The notes under the pieces were generated by a model. It was given only the letters and a program-made list of their open reading frames with translations. It ran no database searches and was not told the DNA's origin. Source: JBIKVP01 sp044356745 (GTDB lineage Bacteria; Pseudomonadota; Alphaproteobacteria; Rhizobiales; Beijerinckiaceae). Taken from it: a stretch of 64,000 nucleotides of DNA. Where the stretch lies: positions 1 to 64,000 of the forward strand of contig JBIKVP010000003.1 in the NCBI GenBank assembly GCA_044356745.1. Reading direction: 5' to 3'. Each line of letters starts with the position of its first letter. Position 1 is the first letter of the stretch. Below are positions 1 through 9,750 of the stretch, in pieces. Both the position numbers and the translations under genes were made by a program.

Positions 1-165
1 CGAACCCCATAGGCTTTTGTTTGCAAAAGCCGTCAGAATAAAAAAATCGGGGCTTCATTGAGTGAAAAGAGCATGGCGTTCCGGAAGGGATTCGAACCCT
101 ATAGGCTTTTGTTTGCAAAAGCTGTCAGAATAAAAAAATCGGGGGTTCATTGAGTGAAAAGAGCA

Positions 166-184
<19 letters not shown>
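1..184. repeat. Tandem 92-bp repeats carrying tRNA-Arg 3' ends
   Basis: The sequence beginning at 1 recurs at 93, and its tRNA-derived part recurs again at 185 inside the intact tRNA, so the period is 92 bp. Each unit holds the T-arm and acceptor 3' strand with CCA of the adjacent tRNA-Arg. Next comes a small palindrome (GGCTTTTG, TTTG, CAAAAGCC) and then an A-rich run. The first copy is cut by the window edge. The layout resembles the tyrT repeats of E. coli, which also repeat a tRNA tail. Whether it is transcribed with the tRNA is unknown. Confidence 0.85.
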
Positions 185-242
<58 letters not shown>

Positions 243-476
243 ATGCGATAAAACAAAGAGTGAGAACGTGTTCCTAACTCTGTTAAAAAGAGATACGCTC
301 TCAAAAATTGTGTATCTGATTTTATCAAAATTGATTGCACACTTAAAAAGCCTCTAACATAATCACATTGATGTTGTGTAGCGTTTTGCAGGATGAAAAA
401 CAAAGCAAATGCGGTTTTATGTTCTATGAGCGCACGAACAGTTGATTGCAGTGTGCTCAAAGTTGAGCACAATAAG

Positions 477-1256
477 GTGCTAAGGCGCCTGCATGCTCTT
501 TTCTTTTACATTTTAATGTTGAGTTTAGCGCTAAATAGGCCGCTTCACGCTGAAATATGTCGTTCGCAACAGATATTTGAGGCGCGCATTGCGCAGATAC
601 ACAAGGGCGATATCGTTCTCGAAGATGGACGCATCATTCACCCTGCGATGCTGGCCTTACCTCAAAATCATGATGCGATCTTAAGTGAATGGTTTAAAAA
701 AACAATTTCAACACGTGAAGCAGTCACAATCCACGTGTGGAATATAACACCCGATCGCTGGGGGCGATATGCCGGAGATGTGAGTCGAACCGTGATCGAC
801 ACCAAAACGCGTTTGCATCATGATCTTGTGAAAGAGGGGAGCGCTTTATTTAAGCCTCAAGCGCATATTCCGTTGCTGTGCTTACATGAGCTTAAAGAGC
901 TGGAAACCCACGCAAGACGCGCTGGAACAGGTTTATGGGCACAAGCAAGCTACCCCTTGAAAGCGGATCAGCATGAGGCGCTTAAAGCGCATGCGGGGCA
1001 ATTTATTGTGATGGAGGGGCGCATTCACGGGGTCGGAGTGCGCAAAACCATGACATATCTCAATTTTGGGGTCTATCAATCACAAGCCCCTACCGTGATG
1101 ATGGATGCGAAGCTCTGGAAACAGCTTGAGGAACAGGGACTTAATCGCAAGCGCCTTGCAGGTGCACAAGTGCGTGTGCGCGGCGTCGTTGATTTGCGCG
1201 GTGAGCGGGTGATGATTGAGCTTCATCACCCAGAAGCCATTGATATTATGGAGTGA
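477..1256 (+). CDS. Exported staphylococcal-nuclease-like (thermonuclease fold) protein
   Basis: The protein appears to start with a signal peptide: two Arg residues, then a hydrophobic stretch ending near PLHAE. The following region resembles the SNase fold. It has a beta-rich start, a WGRYAGDV segment at the usual position of an active-site Arg, and a closing part of the LVKEGSALF...C...ELETHARRAGTGLW type. The C-terminal third looks like an extra OB-like domain. An ATG at 393 is in frame, but the GTG at 477 puts the signal peptide at the N-terminus and is preferred. Catalytic competence is not certain, because the classic Arg-Glu-Arg set cannot be assigned with confidence. Confidence 0.6.
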   Translation: MLRRLHALFFYILMLSLALNRPLHAEICRSQQIFEARIAQIHKGDIVLEDGRIIHPAMLALPQNHDAILSEWFKKTISTREAVTIHVWNITPDRWGRYAGDVSRTVIDTKTRLHHDLVKEGSALFKPQAHIPLLCLHELKELETHARRAGTGLWAQASYPLKADQHEALKAHAGQFIVMEGRIHGVGVRKTMTYLNFGVYQSQAPTVMMDAKLWKQLEEQGLNRKRLAGAQVRVRGVVDLRGERVMIELHHPEAIDIME

Positions 1257-2849
1257 TTATCCGAAACGTAAGCCCTTTGCTTGTTTCACACCCGGAATAG
1301 CTTGAATTGTGGCGAGAACATCAGCGGGAACCGTGCCATCGATCTCAACAAGGGCTATGGCCGAGCCGCCTTCTTGATCACGTCCCAAGGCAAACGTTGC
1401 GATATTCACGCCAGATTGACCAAGTGTCGTGGCAAAACGGCCAATAAATCCGGGCTTATCTTCATTTGAGACATAAATCATTGATGCGCCAAACTCGGCA
1501 TCAACTTTAATGCCTTTAATATTGACGATGCGCGGCTTGCCGTCTGCAAACACTGTGCCTGATACAGCACGCTCATGCTTATCGGTGACAACAGTGACGG
1601 TGACAAGCGAATCATAATCACCATGCGCTTCACGCGTTGTTTCCTCAACCACTATCCCGCGCTCTTTCGCGGCGGCTGGAGCGGATACCACATTCACATC
1701 TGCAAGCATCGGGCGTAGCAGACCTGCCACCACTGAACTGGTGAGCGCTTTGATTTTCATCTTTGCGACTTCACCTTGGTATGTGATTTTAATGGATTTT
1801 AAGCCTGACTCAGTCAGTTGACCTGCAAAAGAGCCTAGTTTTTCAGCAAGGGAAATAAAGGGTTTTAAACGTGGCGCTTCCTCGGCGGTGATAGACGGGA
1901 AATTCACCGCATTGCTGATCGCGCCTTGCAGCAAATAATCAGACATTTGCTCAGCCACTTGAAGTGCAACATTCTCCTGCGCTTCGTTGGTTGATGCGCC
2001 TAAATGGGGGGTGCAAACCACTTTTGGATGTCCAAAAAGCGGGTTTTCGGTGGCAGGCTCAACAGAAAACACGTCAAAGGCTGCACCTCCCACATGCCCT
2101 GAATCCAGCGCTTCACGCAATGCTACTTCATCAACCAACCCGCCACGGGCACAGTTGATGATGCGTACACCTTTTTTTGTTTTAGCAAGTTTTTCTTTGG
2201 AGAGAATGTTTTTAGTTTTCTCCGTCATGGGGGTGTGCAGCGTAATAAAGTCAGCCCTAGCAAGCAGTGCCTCAAGCTCAACCTTTTCAACGCCTAAATC
2301 AAGCGCACGCTCTTCCGATAAAAACGGATCGAACGCAATCACCTTCATACGCACGCCAACTGCACGCTCAGCGACAATCGAGCCGATATTACCGCAACCA
2401 ATAATGCCAAGCGTTTTACCCGTAATTTCAACGCCCATGAAGCGATTTTTTTCCCACTTGCCCGCTTGTGTAGAGGCATCAGCAGCGGGAATATCGCGCG
2501 CCAAAGCAAACATCATCGCAATCGCATGTTCAGCGGTGGTAATGGAGTTGCCGAACGGCGTATTCATCACAATGATGCCTTTGGCGGTAGCGGCAGGGAT
2601 TTCAACGTTATCAACGCCAATCCCTGCTCGACCAATGACTTTCAGATTGCTCGCGTTCTCTAATATTTTTGTGGTGACTTTTGTGGCCGAGCGAATAGCC
2701 AAACCATCATAATTGCCGATGATAGCGGCAAGTTTATCTTTGTCTTTTCCAAGATCAGGCTGGAAATCGACATCAATACCACGATCTTTAAAAATCTGAA
2801 CGGCAGCGGGTGAAAGGGCATCGGAAATAAGAACTTTGGGAGCGGGCAT
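1257..2849 (-). CDS. serA: D-3-phosphoglycerate dehydrogenase
   Basis: This enzyme oxidises 3-phosphoglycerate to 3-phosphohydroxypyruvate with NAD, the first step of serine synthesis. At 530 aa it is the long type, with an intervening domain and a C-terminal ACT domain. The Rossmann motif GCGNIG lies near residues 151-156, an active-site Arg is in NCARGGLVDE, and the catalytic His is in CTPHLGAST. The ACT region starts near residue 455 and may sense serine. The ATG at 2849 has an AAGG ribosome site; the longer frame to 2900 lacks support. It lies downstream of serC on the same strand, separated by two unrelated genes and a relic of a second serA start. Confidence 0.96.
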   Translation of the reverse strand: MPAPKVLISDALSPAAVQIFKDRGIDVDFQPDLGKDKDKLAAIIGNYDGLAIRSATKVTTKILENASNLKVIGRAGIGVDNVEIPAATAKGIIVMNTPFGNSITTAEHAIAMMFALARDIPAADASTQAGKWEKNRFMGVEITGKTLGIIGCGNIGSIVAERAVGVRMKVIAFDPFLSEERALDLGVEKVELEALLARADFITLHTPMTEKTKNILSKEKLAKTKKGVRIINCARGGLVDEVALREALDSGHVGGAAFDVFSVEPATENPLFGHPKVVCTPHLGASTNEAQENVALQVAEQMSDYLLQGAISNAVNFPSITAEEAPRLKPFISLAEKLGSFAGQLTESGLKSIKITYQGEVAKMKIKALTSSVVAGLLRPMLADVNVVSAPAAAKERGIVVEETTREAHGDYDSLVTVTVVTDKHERAVSGTVFADGKPRIVNIKGIKVDAEFGASMIYVSNEDKPGFIGRFATTLGQSGVNIATFALGRDQEGGSAIALVEIDGTVPADVLATIQAIPGVKQAKGLRFG

Positions 2850-2942
2850 GGGAGACCTTTCGAAATGGTGATAAATTTTAGGCTTGTTGTGTGCATACAC
2901 CTTGTAAGATTATATTTTAGTCATAAAGTCAAAATACAATAT

Positions 2943-3437
2943 TTATTCATTATTAAATATAATTTTAAATTGTTGTATTTGATTTTCTGTTATTTTTTTA
3001 AAGTTAAAAATGGTTAAAATAATTATTAATAATATTATTGATCCAAAAAAATGAGCTAAATAAGGTGCATCATTTGGATTTGGACTTAAAATACGTGTAA
3101 TACAAACAAATTCACCGAGGATCATTAAGAATATAAATCCTATAAATCCCTTAGAATAATTTACTTTAATTGTTATTTTTTTATCATCTACAATGCCATT
3201 TATTATAGTAAAGTAACTGCGGAATTTTTTATGATCGGTCATTCTGATTTTAAAATCATTTTGATTTATAATGCCAATATAATTTTTGTTTTTATTAAAA
3301 TATTCTGTGCCAGATCCAATGCCAACTGGCATATAGTCATTTATTTCAGAAATGAACATATTTTCTGAAAGTCTATTTAATATAAATTCTTTTGTTTTGG
3401 CGTGCTCCAAAATGCTAGTGTGGGATAAAAAAGACAT
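2943..3437 (-). CDS. AT-rich orphan membrane protein
   Basis: I do not recognise this 164-aa protein. Two hydrophobic segments in its second half (GFIGFIFLMILGEFV and a long Ile/Leu run starting FFGSIILLI) suggest a membrane hairpin with a basic tail. The first 95 residues are polar and rich in Asn, Lys and Ile. Base composition is far more AT-rich than the genes on either side, and the gene sits between an intact serA and a fragment of a second serA start. It was probably acquired by transfer. No partner or function can be inferred. Confidence 0.6.
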   Translation of the reverse strand: MSFLSHTSILEHAKTKEFILNRLSENMFISEINDYMPVGIGSGTEYFNKNKNYIGIINQNDFKIRMTDHKKFRSYFTIINGIVDDKKITIKVNYSKGFIGFIFLMILGEFVCITRILSPNPNDAPYLAHFFGSIILLIIILTIFNFKKITENQIQQFKIIFNNE

Positions 3438-3469
3438 AACTAGACCTTTTCGCTAAAAATTTTTTAAAT

Positions 3470-3535
3470 TTAAATTAAAAAAGATGAGAGGGCATCAGAG
3501 ATGAGAACTTTAGGGGTGTTTTTTGATATGGTCAT
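3470..3535 (-). pseudogene. Relic of a serA 5' end
   Basis: A 21-codon frame starts with a good ribosome site (GAGGAAATC before ATG) and encodes TPKVLISDALS, matching the start of the intact SerA. It then runs into AT-rich sequence and stops. Over the nine codons from AAA GTT to TCA, the four nucleotide differences from the intact gene are all at third positions. The copy therefore came from a serA evolving under selection, not from a recent local slip. Its ATG overlaps the stop of the upstream gene (ATGA). Confidence 0.75.
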
Positions 3536-4230
3536 GATTTCCTCAAACATATGTCATTTGGTTCATAAATTTTATCAGACCACGCAGCCGCAACCATATT
3601 CAAGGCTACACAGCGAATCTCTTGATTTTTGATTGCAACAGAATAAGGGACGTTGTAACTCAAAAGAATGTTGTTTGAATTCAGCATCATAAGACACGAG
3701 TCAAATTGCTGAGTGCTGATCTTTTGACCACATGCCAAATATGTCTTTCCATCGTCATATATTTTATAGAGATACACTCTGTTGTCGCTAGAGGTTTGAA
3801 AAACAGCTCCGTTTTTGAGATCAGGAGATGGCGCATTCCCGCCCCCTTGCTTAAAACAAACCTCTAAAAAATCCCAATAAGCGGATGGTGGACAATCTGT
3901 AGGGGTGGTATTATTTGATTTAGTATAATTGCTCACATGAACTATTAAATCACCGATTAATGGGTTCAAAACTCTTATGGCGTCTGCATCCTTTTTGGCG
4001 AAGCGGAATGCATCTACATATGGCGCGATTACATGGAACGCTATGCTCGTATTCGGATCATCTTTTTTTAGATGAATCATAGTAAATCCACCTTTAAATG
4101 GTGTTTTGACTATGCGTTGTCCATCGAAAAAACCAGCTGTTTGACTTCGATGATAAAAATACGAGCCTACACAGATCGCAATCAACACAGCAACCCCAGC
4201 GAAAAGCCTCAGAGAAACTGAATTTTTCAT
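3532..4230 (-). CDS. Membrane-anchored or exported protein of unknown function
   Basis: The 232-aa protein begins with a single hydrophobic helix (LFAGVAVLIAICVGSYFY), so it is a signal-anchored or exported protein. The remainder is soluble, with several Cys residues (CPPSAYWDFLEVC, CGQK, CLMM, CVAL, CLRKS) that could form periplasmic disulfides. I recognise no family. It starts 12 bp after serC and its stop overlaps the ATG of the serA relic, so it is probably co-transcribed with serC. That position does not by itself imply a role in serine synthesis. Confidence 0.7.
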   Translation of the reverse strand: MKNSVSLRLFAGVAVLIAICVGSYFYHRSQTAGFFDGQRIVKTPFKGGFTMIHLKKDDPNTSIAFHVIAPYVDAFRFAKKDADAIRVLNPLIGDLIVHVSNYTKSNNTTPTDCPPSAYWDFLEVCFKQGGGNAPSPDLKNGAVFQTSSDNRVYLYKIYDDGKTYLACGQKISTQQFDSCLMMLNSNNILLSYNVPYSVAIKNQEIRCVALNMVAAAWSDKIYEPNDICLRKS

Positions 4231-4242
4231 TTAAGCCGCCTG

Positions 4243-5403
4243 TCACAATTTGGCTTTTTCCTGAGCAAACGCCCAGTCAAGCCACGGCGTAAGCGCTTCT
4301 AAATCAGAGGTTTCAACCGTCGCACCGCACCAGATGCGTAAACCCGCTGGTGCATCACGATACGCTCCGATGTCATAAGCGACACCTTCCTTATCAAGCG
4401 CCGAGACAATGCCCTTGGCGACAGCGGCCACAGCATCTGCACCCTTTGCCAGCACATCAGGATCAGCAATGACAAGACACACACTGGTGTTGGACGCCGT
4501 AGCAGGATCTTTCGCAAGATTAGCGACCCAAGGTGTACGCGCCACCCAATCGTGAAGCACTTTTGCATTGCGATCAGCGCGTGAGCGCAAGCATACAATA
4601 CACCCAACTGTTTGTGTCCATTCAAGTGCGTCAATATAATCTTCAACGCACAGCATAGAGGGGGTGTTAATCGTTTCGCCCACAAAGATGCCTTCAATTA
4701 ATGCTCCCTTCGATGTGAGCCGAAAGATTTTAGGCAGTGGCCACGGCGGCGTGTAGGTGTTGAGACGCTCAACGGCACGCGGGGATAAAATTAAAATGCC
4801 ATGAGCACCCTCACCACCGAGCACTTTTTGCCAAGAATAGGTGACGACATCAAGTTTAGGCCAATCAAGTTTTTGTGCAAAAGCTGCAGAAGTGGCATCA
4901 CAAATTGTCAGCCCCTCGCGATTCTCAGCAATCCAGTCTGCATTGGGAACGCGCACACCTGACGTAGTTCCATTCCATGTAAACACTACATCGCGGGTTT
5001 TAGTATCGACTTGTGATAAATCAGGCAATTCGCCGTAAGGGGATTTAATAACACGGGCATCAGCAAGCTTAAGCTGTTTTACAGCATCTGTGACCCAGCC
5101 CTCACCAAAACTCTCCCATGCGAGCAGATCAACGCCGCGAGCGCCCAGAAGCGACCACATCGCCATCTCAACAGCGCCTGTATCTGAGGCTGGCACGATA
5201 CCAATAAGATAATCAGCAGGAACTTCCAGAACATCGCGTGTAAGGTCAATCGCTCTTTTCAAACGTTCTTTGCCGATTTTCGCACGATGTGAGCGGCCAA
5301 GAGACTGTGTTTTGAGATTTTGAGCAGACCAGCCAGGGCGTTTCGCACAAGGGCCAGATGAAAAATTTGCGCATGAAGGGCGTGTAGCAGGCTTATTTAA
5401 CAT
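4243..5403 (-). CDS. serC: Phosphoserine aminotransferase
   Basis: This PLP enzyme converts 3-phosphohydroxypyruvate and glutamate to phosphoserine, the second step of serine synthesis. At 386 aa it is the alphaproteobacterial type. The PLP lysine is Lys193 in [13 protein letters not shown], and the cofactor aspartate lies in CDATSAAFA near residue 169. The start [17 protein letters not shown] is typical of the family. The ATG follows AGGATG. A structured leader resembling the serC RNA motif lies directly upstream. It is the first gene of the transcript that originally led to serA. Confidence 0.96.
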   Translation of the reverse strand: MLNKPATRPSCANFSSGPCAKRPGWSAQNLKTQSLGRSHRAKIGKERLKRAIDLTRDVLEVPADYLIGIVPASDTGAVEMAMWSLLGARGVDLLAWESFGEGWVTDAVKQLKLADARVIKSPYGELPDLSQVDTKTRDVVFTWNGTTSGVRVPNADWIAENREGLTICDATSAAFAQKLDWPKLDVVTYSWQKVLGGEGAHGILILSPRAVERLNTYTPPWPLPKIFRLTSKGALIEGIFVGETINTPSMLCVEDYIDALEWTQTVGCIVCLRSRADRNAKVLHDWVARTPWVANLAKDPATASNTSVCLVIADPDVLAKGADAVAAVAKGIVSALDKEGVAYDIGAYRDAPAGLRIWCGATVETSDLEALTPWLDWAFAQEKAKL

Positions 5404-5460
5404 GGTTCATCCTTCCAGATGTTTGCTCCTCGGTGGGGAGGAGTGTCCCACTTGTGGCTT
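5404..5460 (-). promoter_or_regulatory. Candidate serC leader RNA (serC motif)
   Basis: On the minus strand, the 57 nt before serC contain two short hairpins: CCAC-AA-GTGG, and CTCCTC-CCCACC-GAGGAG (5426-5443). The ribosome site AGGATG and the start codon follow. A two-hairpin serC motif is known upstream of serC in Alphaproteobacteria. The position and form fit, but I could not test it against the covariance model. Confidence 0.45.
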
Positions 5461-5525
5461 TAAGCGATTTATTGATCAGCGTCAATAAGATGCGCAAAAC
5501 ATCTCAACATAAAGTGGATGAAACA

Positions 5526-8500
5526 TTAAGCGGTCGCTTTTCGCTCGGTGGAAGACGTGCTCTCATGAAGTTTAGATGTTTCCGGCACAGCAGGAGCGCC
5601 ATGCCAGCGGGTATGTGCGGGCATGGATTCGCCCTTCATCACCACTGTCAGACCACCCAGTTGAACATAATCTCCAATATGCGTGTCATAAAGCACCGTT
5701 GCACCGGCGCCTACCGTCACCCCTTGCCCAAGCGTGACGTGCCCTACTTTCATGACGCGGTCTTCGTAAAGGTGGGTTTGTAATGCCGATTGTTCATTAA
5801 TGACGCAATAATCACCCACATGAACGCAATCAAACTCGGTAATATCGGTGGAATTCATCCACACGCCCTGACCAAATTTTGCCCCGAACACACGTAAAAT
5901 CCACGGCAAGAAGGGCGTGCCACGCAAGTGCTCCAGCAAGACTTTTCCGCCCATGCCCCAATAAAGCACCGCCACTGCCTCTGTGCGCATCGCCCACCAC
6001 GACCACATGGGTTTCATCACAGGTTTATAGACACCCATCAGCGACCATTTCACGAGGGCACACATCAGCGTCATAAACACAGCAATCACAACACTTGCGG
6101 CCATGAACATTCCAGCCAAGGCCAACCAATGTCCGCCTTTGATGGCATCATATAAAAACAGCTCAACCGTGAGAATGCCGCACGAGATAAACAGCATGGA
6201 GGGAAACGACATGTGCAGCGCTTCAAAAATCGCGCGCCCTGATTTGCGCCAGAGTGTGGGCTCATACGTCCAGTTGGCGGCAACGCCATCAAACTTCTGG
6301 CGCGTTGGAAGTTTGATCGGGGGTGAGCCAAACCATGTATCGCCCTCACTCATGAGTTCATTTGCAGGAGGCTTTGATTTAATGCCGATTAAAGCGCCTT
6401 TGGGAATGATGCAGCCGGGGGGCACAACGGCATCGTTACCCACAAACACCTCTTCTGCCGTCTGCACTTTGGCGAGTGTCATATAGCCACGGCGAATATC
6501 CTCATCGCCCAACACCACCTCATCGGCAATAAAATTTTTCGCGCCAATGGCCGTGATGTCATAGCGCCCTGCAAGGTTGGTGGAAATTTCCGCGCCTTTA
6601 CCGATTTTCGCGCCCATGATGCGATACCACGCGCGCATGTAAACTGTGGCGTAAAGGGAGGAAAGCGTCTCTAAAATCACTTCCGTTGCAATGGCGACAA
6701 TCCATTTACGCATATAAAAGGCCGAATAAATGGAATAAATGCCACCTGAGACACGCGGTAAAATCGCCCATCTGAGCGCACACATGAGACCAACGGAAAA
6801 CAGAATCAAAACAATCGATGTTGGCCACGTTAAAACAGGCAAATACCACAAATAAGACACCTCAAGCCAGTTTGAAATCTGATCATCAATCTGATCAAAC
6901 AAGGCAAAAGCAGGAAAAATCGGCAGCAAGCTGATGGGTGGAATGACGAGTAGCACCAATCCATAGATGACGGATAAGACACTCTTTCTGAGCGGTGACG
7001 CTTGCGCGTGATCAGGGAGTTTGCTGTAATCCACCAGTCCGACACATTTGCCGGGGGATCCATCCCAGATTTCACCACGGCGAATGTGTGTTCCAGCGGG
7101 GATTGCGGTAAGATCAGCAAGCTCGGCATGATCTTCAATGATCACATCAGGACCGATCACATTGGATGTGCCAACATAGACATCATCGCCAATATGAATG
7201 CGGCCAATAATCAGTTCATTGCCAATAACTTCAGCATTGGCGAATTTAACTTTACCGCCAATGGATGTGCCATCACCAATCGAGACGAGATCAAACGCAC
7301 CCGACGCACACTCGGCAATCATTGCATCACGGCCAATTTTCGCGCCAAGCAACCGCAAATACACACGGATCAAGGGTGAGCATTGCAGCCATTTGATATG
7401 CACGAGCGGCTGTAAATGCCCTGCAAACCACCATCTGAAATAATAAAAGCCCCATAGCGGATAGCGCCCTGGTTTCGTGCGTCCTAGCACAATCCATTTG
7501 AGTGCAATCGAGATGAGCCCTGTGACAATCGTCAGAAGTGCATAAATCCCGAGCAACGCAAAAAGCTGTGCCATAAAGCTCAGCTCTTCGCCCGATAGCA
7601 TAATGTATGTCACAAACACCCCAAGCCATTGTGCCGTGACGAGTGAGAGAATAAACGGCAACGCAATCGCTTGTCCAAGGCCGCACCAGAAACGGCGCAT
7701 CAAAGGCGGAGGCTCAAAACTCAAATTCTCAGCAACATAACCCCCTTTAGGGGCGCGAGCATCCAATAAACCCGCCATCGCACGCAAGGTTCGCGCACTG
7801 TAGACCTCCTGAAGGGTCAGGGAAGCAAGAGAAGGCGTTTCACGCACGGTTGAGACAAAACGCGCCGCAAGCAGAGAATGTCCGCCCATATCCAGAAAAA
7901 AATCGGCCTCAAGCGGTAGCCCTTGCGTCCCGAATACTTTGCGTGCAGCGCTAAGAAGGGCAGCTTCGGTGGGGGTGCGCGGCTCTTCAATGTCTTCACT
8001 CACAACCATTGCTGTGAGGGGCAAGAGTTTCAGTGCTTTGCGATCAACCTTGCCAGAGGTGAGGCGTGGGAGTGCCTCCACCTTCTCAAAGTGTGAGGGT
8101 ATCATATAGGCGGGGAGCACATCTTTGAGCGCTTGACGCATTTTTTTCACGTCAAGCACAGCATTCACTTGCGGAACAACAAAAGCCACAAGCTGATCCA
8201 TACCTTGATCATTTCGCACAACAACAGCAGCTTGAGCTACGCGCTCCTGCCAACTGATGCGCGTTTCTATTTCGCCCAACTCGACACGAAAACCACGAAT
8301 TTTGACCTGATCATCAATGCGGCCACGAAAAATGATTTGCCCCTCATCATTGATGCTCACAGCATCGCCTGAGCGATAAAGAATCGGATCGTGACTGTTT
8401 TCTTCAAAAGGATTTTTGATAAATTTTTCTCGTGTCAGGTCATCGCGCTGATAATATCCGCGCGCAACACCCGGACCACCAATGAGCAATTCGCCCTCAA

Positions 8501-9599
8501 CATTGACGCCAACAGGTTGCAGGTTTTCATCGCATACATAAGCTGTGTAGTTGGGAAGTGGTGTGCCGATGGTGATCGCTTCACCCGCTTTGGCTTCGCT
8601 CACTGTTGCGACAACAGTGGCTTCAGTGGGGCCATAGGTATTGAGAATACGCCGACCTGAGCGTGCCCACGTTGCGACAAGGGATGGGGGCAGGGCTTCT
8701 CCTCCGAGTAAAATCAGCCGCACACTTGGCACATCTTTGGGAAGCAGCCCAAGCAATGTAGGCACCATGTCAAGCACGGTAATATCATGAGCAATCATGA
8801 TCTCGACAAGCTTGTCAGGGTCAGCGATCAAATCAGGAGTGGCTACAAACAATGATGCCCCTACCAGATAAGGAACCCAGATTTCTTCCATCGACAAATC
8901 AAACGCGATAGAGGCGGCTTGAAACATCACATCATCACAGCTGAGGCCATACATGTCATTTGATGAGCGCAAAAAATGACAAATATTGCGTTGTGTGATG
9001 ACAATACCTTTAGGCGTTCCTGTCGAACCAGACGTGTAAATCAAATAAGCGGGATGATCAGGAGTCAAGCCCCGCGTGCATGGGCTGATATATCCGCTTT
9101 CATCGCGTGCGCTGAGCATCGTATCCGCCCAGACAGGGCACGTGGTTTGATCCTGCACACGTGAGCGAAATGCTTCATTGCAGATCAGACCTTTCGCGTT
9201 GCAATCGGATAAACAGGCAATAATACGCTCAACAGGCGTATCGGCATCAAAAGGAAGCCATGCCGCCCCTGCTTTTGTAATGGCGATCTGCGCTTTAAGA
9301 AGATCAACGCCTCGCGGCATCCATAGGCCAACGATATCGCCAACCTCCACGCCTGCTTCAATCAAACCAGCGGCAAGTTTATTGGTATCAGCGTCAACAT
9401 CAGCGTAAGAAAACGTCTCATTATTTGAGATATAGACCGTTTTATGACCAAAATGCTGTGCTGTAGCATGAAACACATCGGCCAGCACTTCATCGCGCAA
9501 CAGGTCAGGGCGTAATGTACCCGCCAAGCGGTTGGCGCAAGATTGTACATTCAAAGAAGGGGGAAGGTTATGACCGTTTAGCGGACTTTTATCATCCAT
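5526..9599 (-). CDS. NRPS-like protein with Pls-type terminal domain
   Basis: A membrane protein of about 1,357 aa. Residues ~35-545 form an adenylation domain (YTSGSTGTPKG; TYGPTEATV; LYRSGDAV; KIRGFRVELGEIE). A peptidyl-carrier domain follows, with the phosphopantetheine serine in DMGGHSLLAARF near residue 575. The C-terminal ~750 residues alternate transmembrane pairs with soluble hexapeptide-repeat regions (IGDGTSIGG, IGAKIGKGAEIS, LGQGVTVGAGATV). This is the architecture of the NRPS terminal domain seen in poly-lysine synthetase-like proteins. There is no condensation or thioesterase domain. It probably links an activated amino acid iteratively or transfers it to an acceptor; the substrate cannot be read by eye. 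The ATG at 9599 has AAGGTG at good spacing; an in-frame GTG at 9623 also has a plausible site. Confidence 0.85.
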   Translation of the reverse strand: MDDKSPLNGHNLPPSLNVQSCANRLAGTLRPDLLRDEVLADVFHATAQHFGHKTVYISNNETFSYADVDADTNKLAAGLIEAGVEVGDIVGLWMPRGVDLLKAQIAITKAGAAWLPFDADTPVERIIACLSDCNAKGLICNEAFRSRVQDQTTCPVWADTMLSARDESGYISPCTRGLTPDHPAYLIYTSGSTGTPKGIVITQRNICHFLRSSNDMYGLSCDDVMFQAASIAFDLSMEEIWVPYLVGASLFVATPDLIADPDKLVEIMIAHDITVLDMVPTLLGLLPKDVPSVRLILLGGEALPPSLVATWARSGRRILNTYGPTEATVVATVSEAKAGEAITIGTPLPNYTAYVCDENLQPVGVNVEGELLIGGPGVARGYYQRDDLTREKFIKNPFEENSHDPILYRSGDAVSINDEGQIIFRGRIDDQVKIRGFRVELGEIETRISWQERVAQAAVVVRNDQGMDQLVAFVVPQVNAVLDVKKMRQALKDVLPAYMIPSHFEKVEALPRLTSGKVDRKALKLLPLTAMVVSEDIEEPRTPTEAALLSAARKVFGTQGLPLEADFFLDMGGHSLLAARFVSTVRETPSLASLTLQEVYSARTLRAMAGLLDARAPKGGYVAENLSFEPPPLMRRFWCGLGQAIALPFILSLVTAQWLGVFVTYIMLSGEELSFMAQLFALLGIYALLTIVTGLISIALKWIVLGRTKPGRYPLWGFYYFRWWFAGHLQPLVHIKWLQCSPLIRVYLRLLGAKIGRDAMIAECASGAFDLVSIGDGTSIGGKVKFANAEVIGNELIIGRIHIGDDVYVGTSNVIGPDVIIEDHAELADLTAIPAGTHIRRGEIWDGSPGKCVGLVDYSKLPDHAQASPLRKSVLSVIYGLVLLVIPPISLLPIFPAFALFDQIDDQISNWLEVSYLWYLPVLTWPTSIVLILFSVGLMCALRWAILPRVSGGIYSIYSAFYMRKWIVAIATEVILETLSSLYATVYMRAWYRIMGAKIGKGAEISTNLAGRYDITAIGAKNFIADEVVLGDEDIRRGYMTLAKVQTAEEVFVGNDAVVPPGCIIPKGALIGIKSKPPANELMSEGDTWFGSPPIKLPTRQKFDGVAANWTYEPTLWRKSGRAIFEALHMSFPSMLFISCGILTVELFLYDAIKGGHWLALAGMFMAASVVIAVFMTLMCALVKWSLMGVYKPVMKPMWSWWAMRTEAVAVLYWGMGGKVLLEHLRGTPFLPWILRVFGAKFGQGVWMNSTDITEFDCVHVGDYCVINEQSALQTHLYEDRVMKVGHVTLGQGVTVGAGATVLYDTHIGDYVQLGGLTVVMKGESMPAHTRWHGAPAVPETSKLHESTSSTERKATA

Positions 9600-9750
9600 A
9601 GTGTTCACCTTTTGATCCGACACTTATTCACCTGAAGCTGGCGTTTTGATATTCTTCATGGTGTTTATGAAAGTCTTTTGCTGTCCTTGCGCGACTTGGA
9701 TCAAAAAGCAAGAAAAATGCAGCTGAAGCGACATAATCTGCTAGCCAGTA

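Noticed and set aside
1987..2712. Long plus-strand open frame opposite serA (and similar ones at 11404-11742 and 31212-31832)
   Set aside because: They mirror conserved genes in the antisense frame, lack ribosome sites and have Ser/Arg-biased shadow composition.
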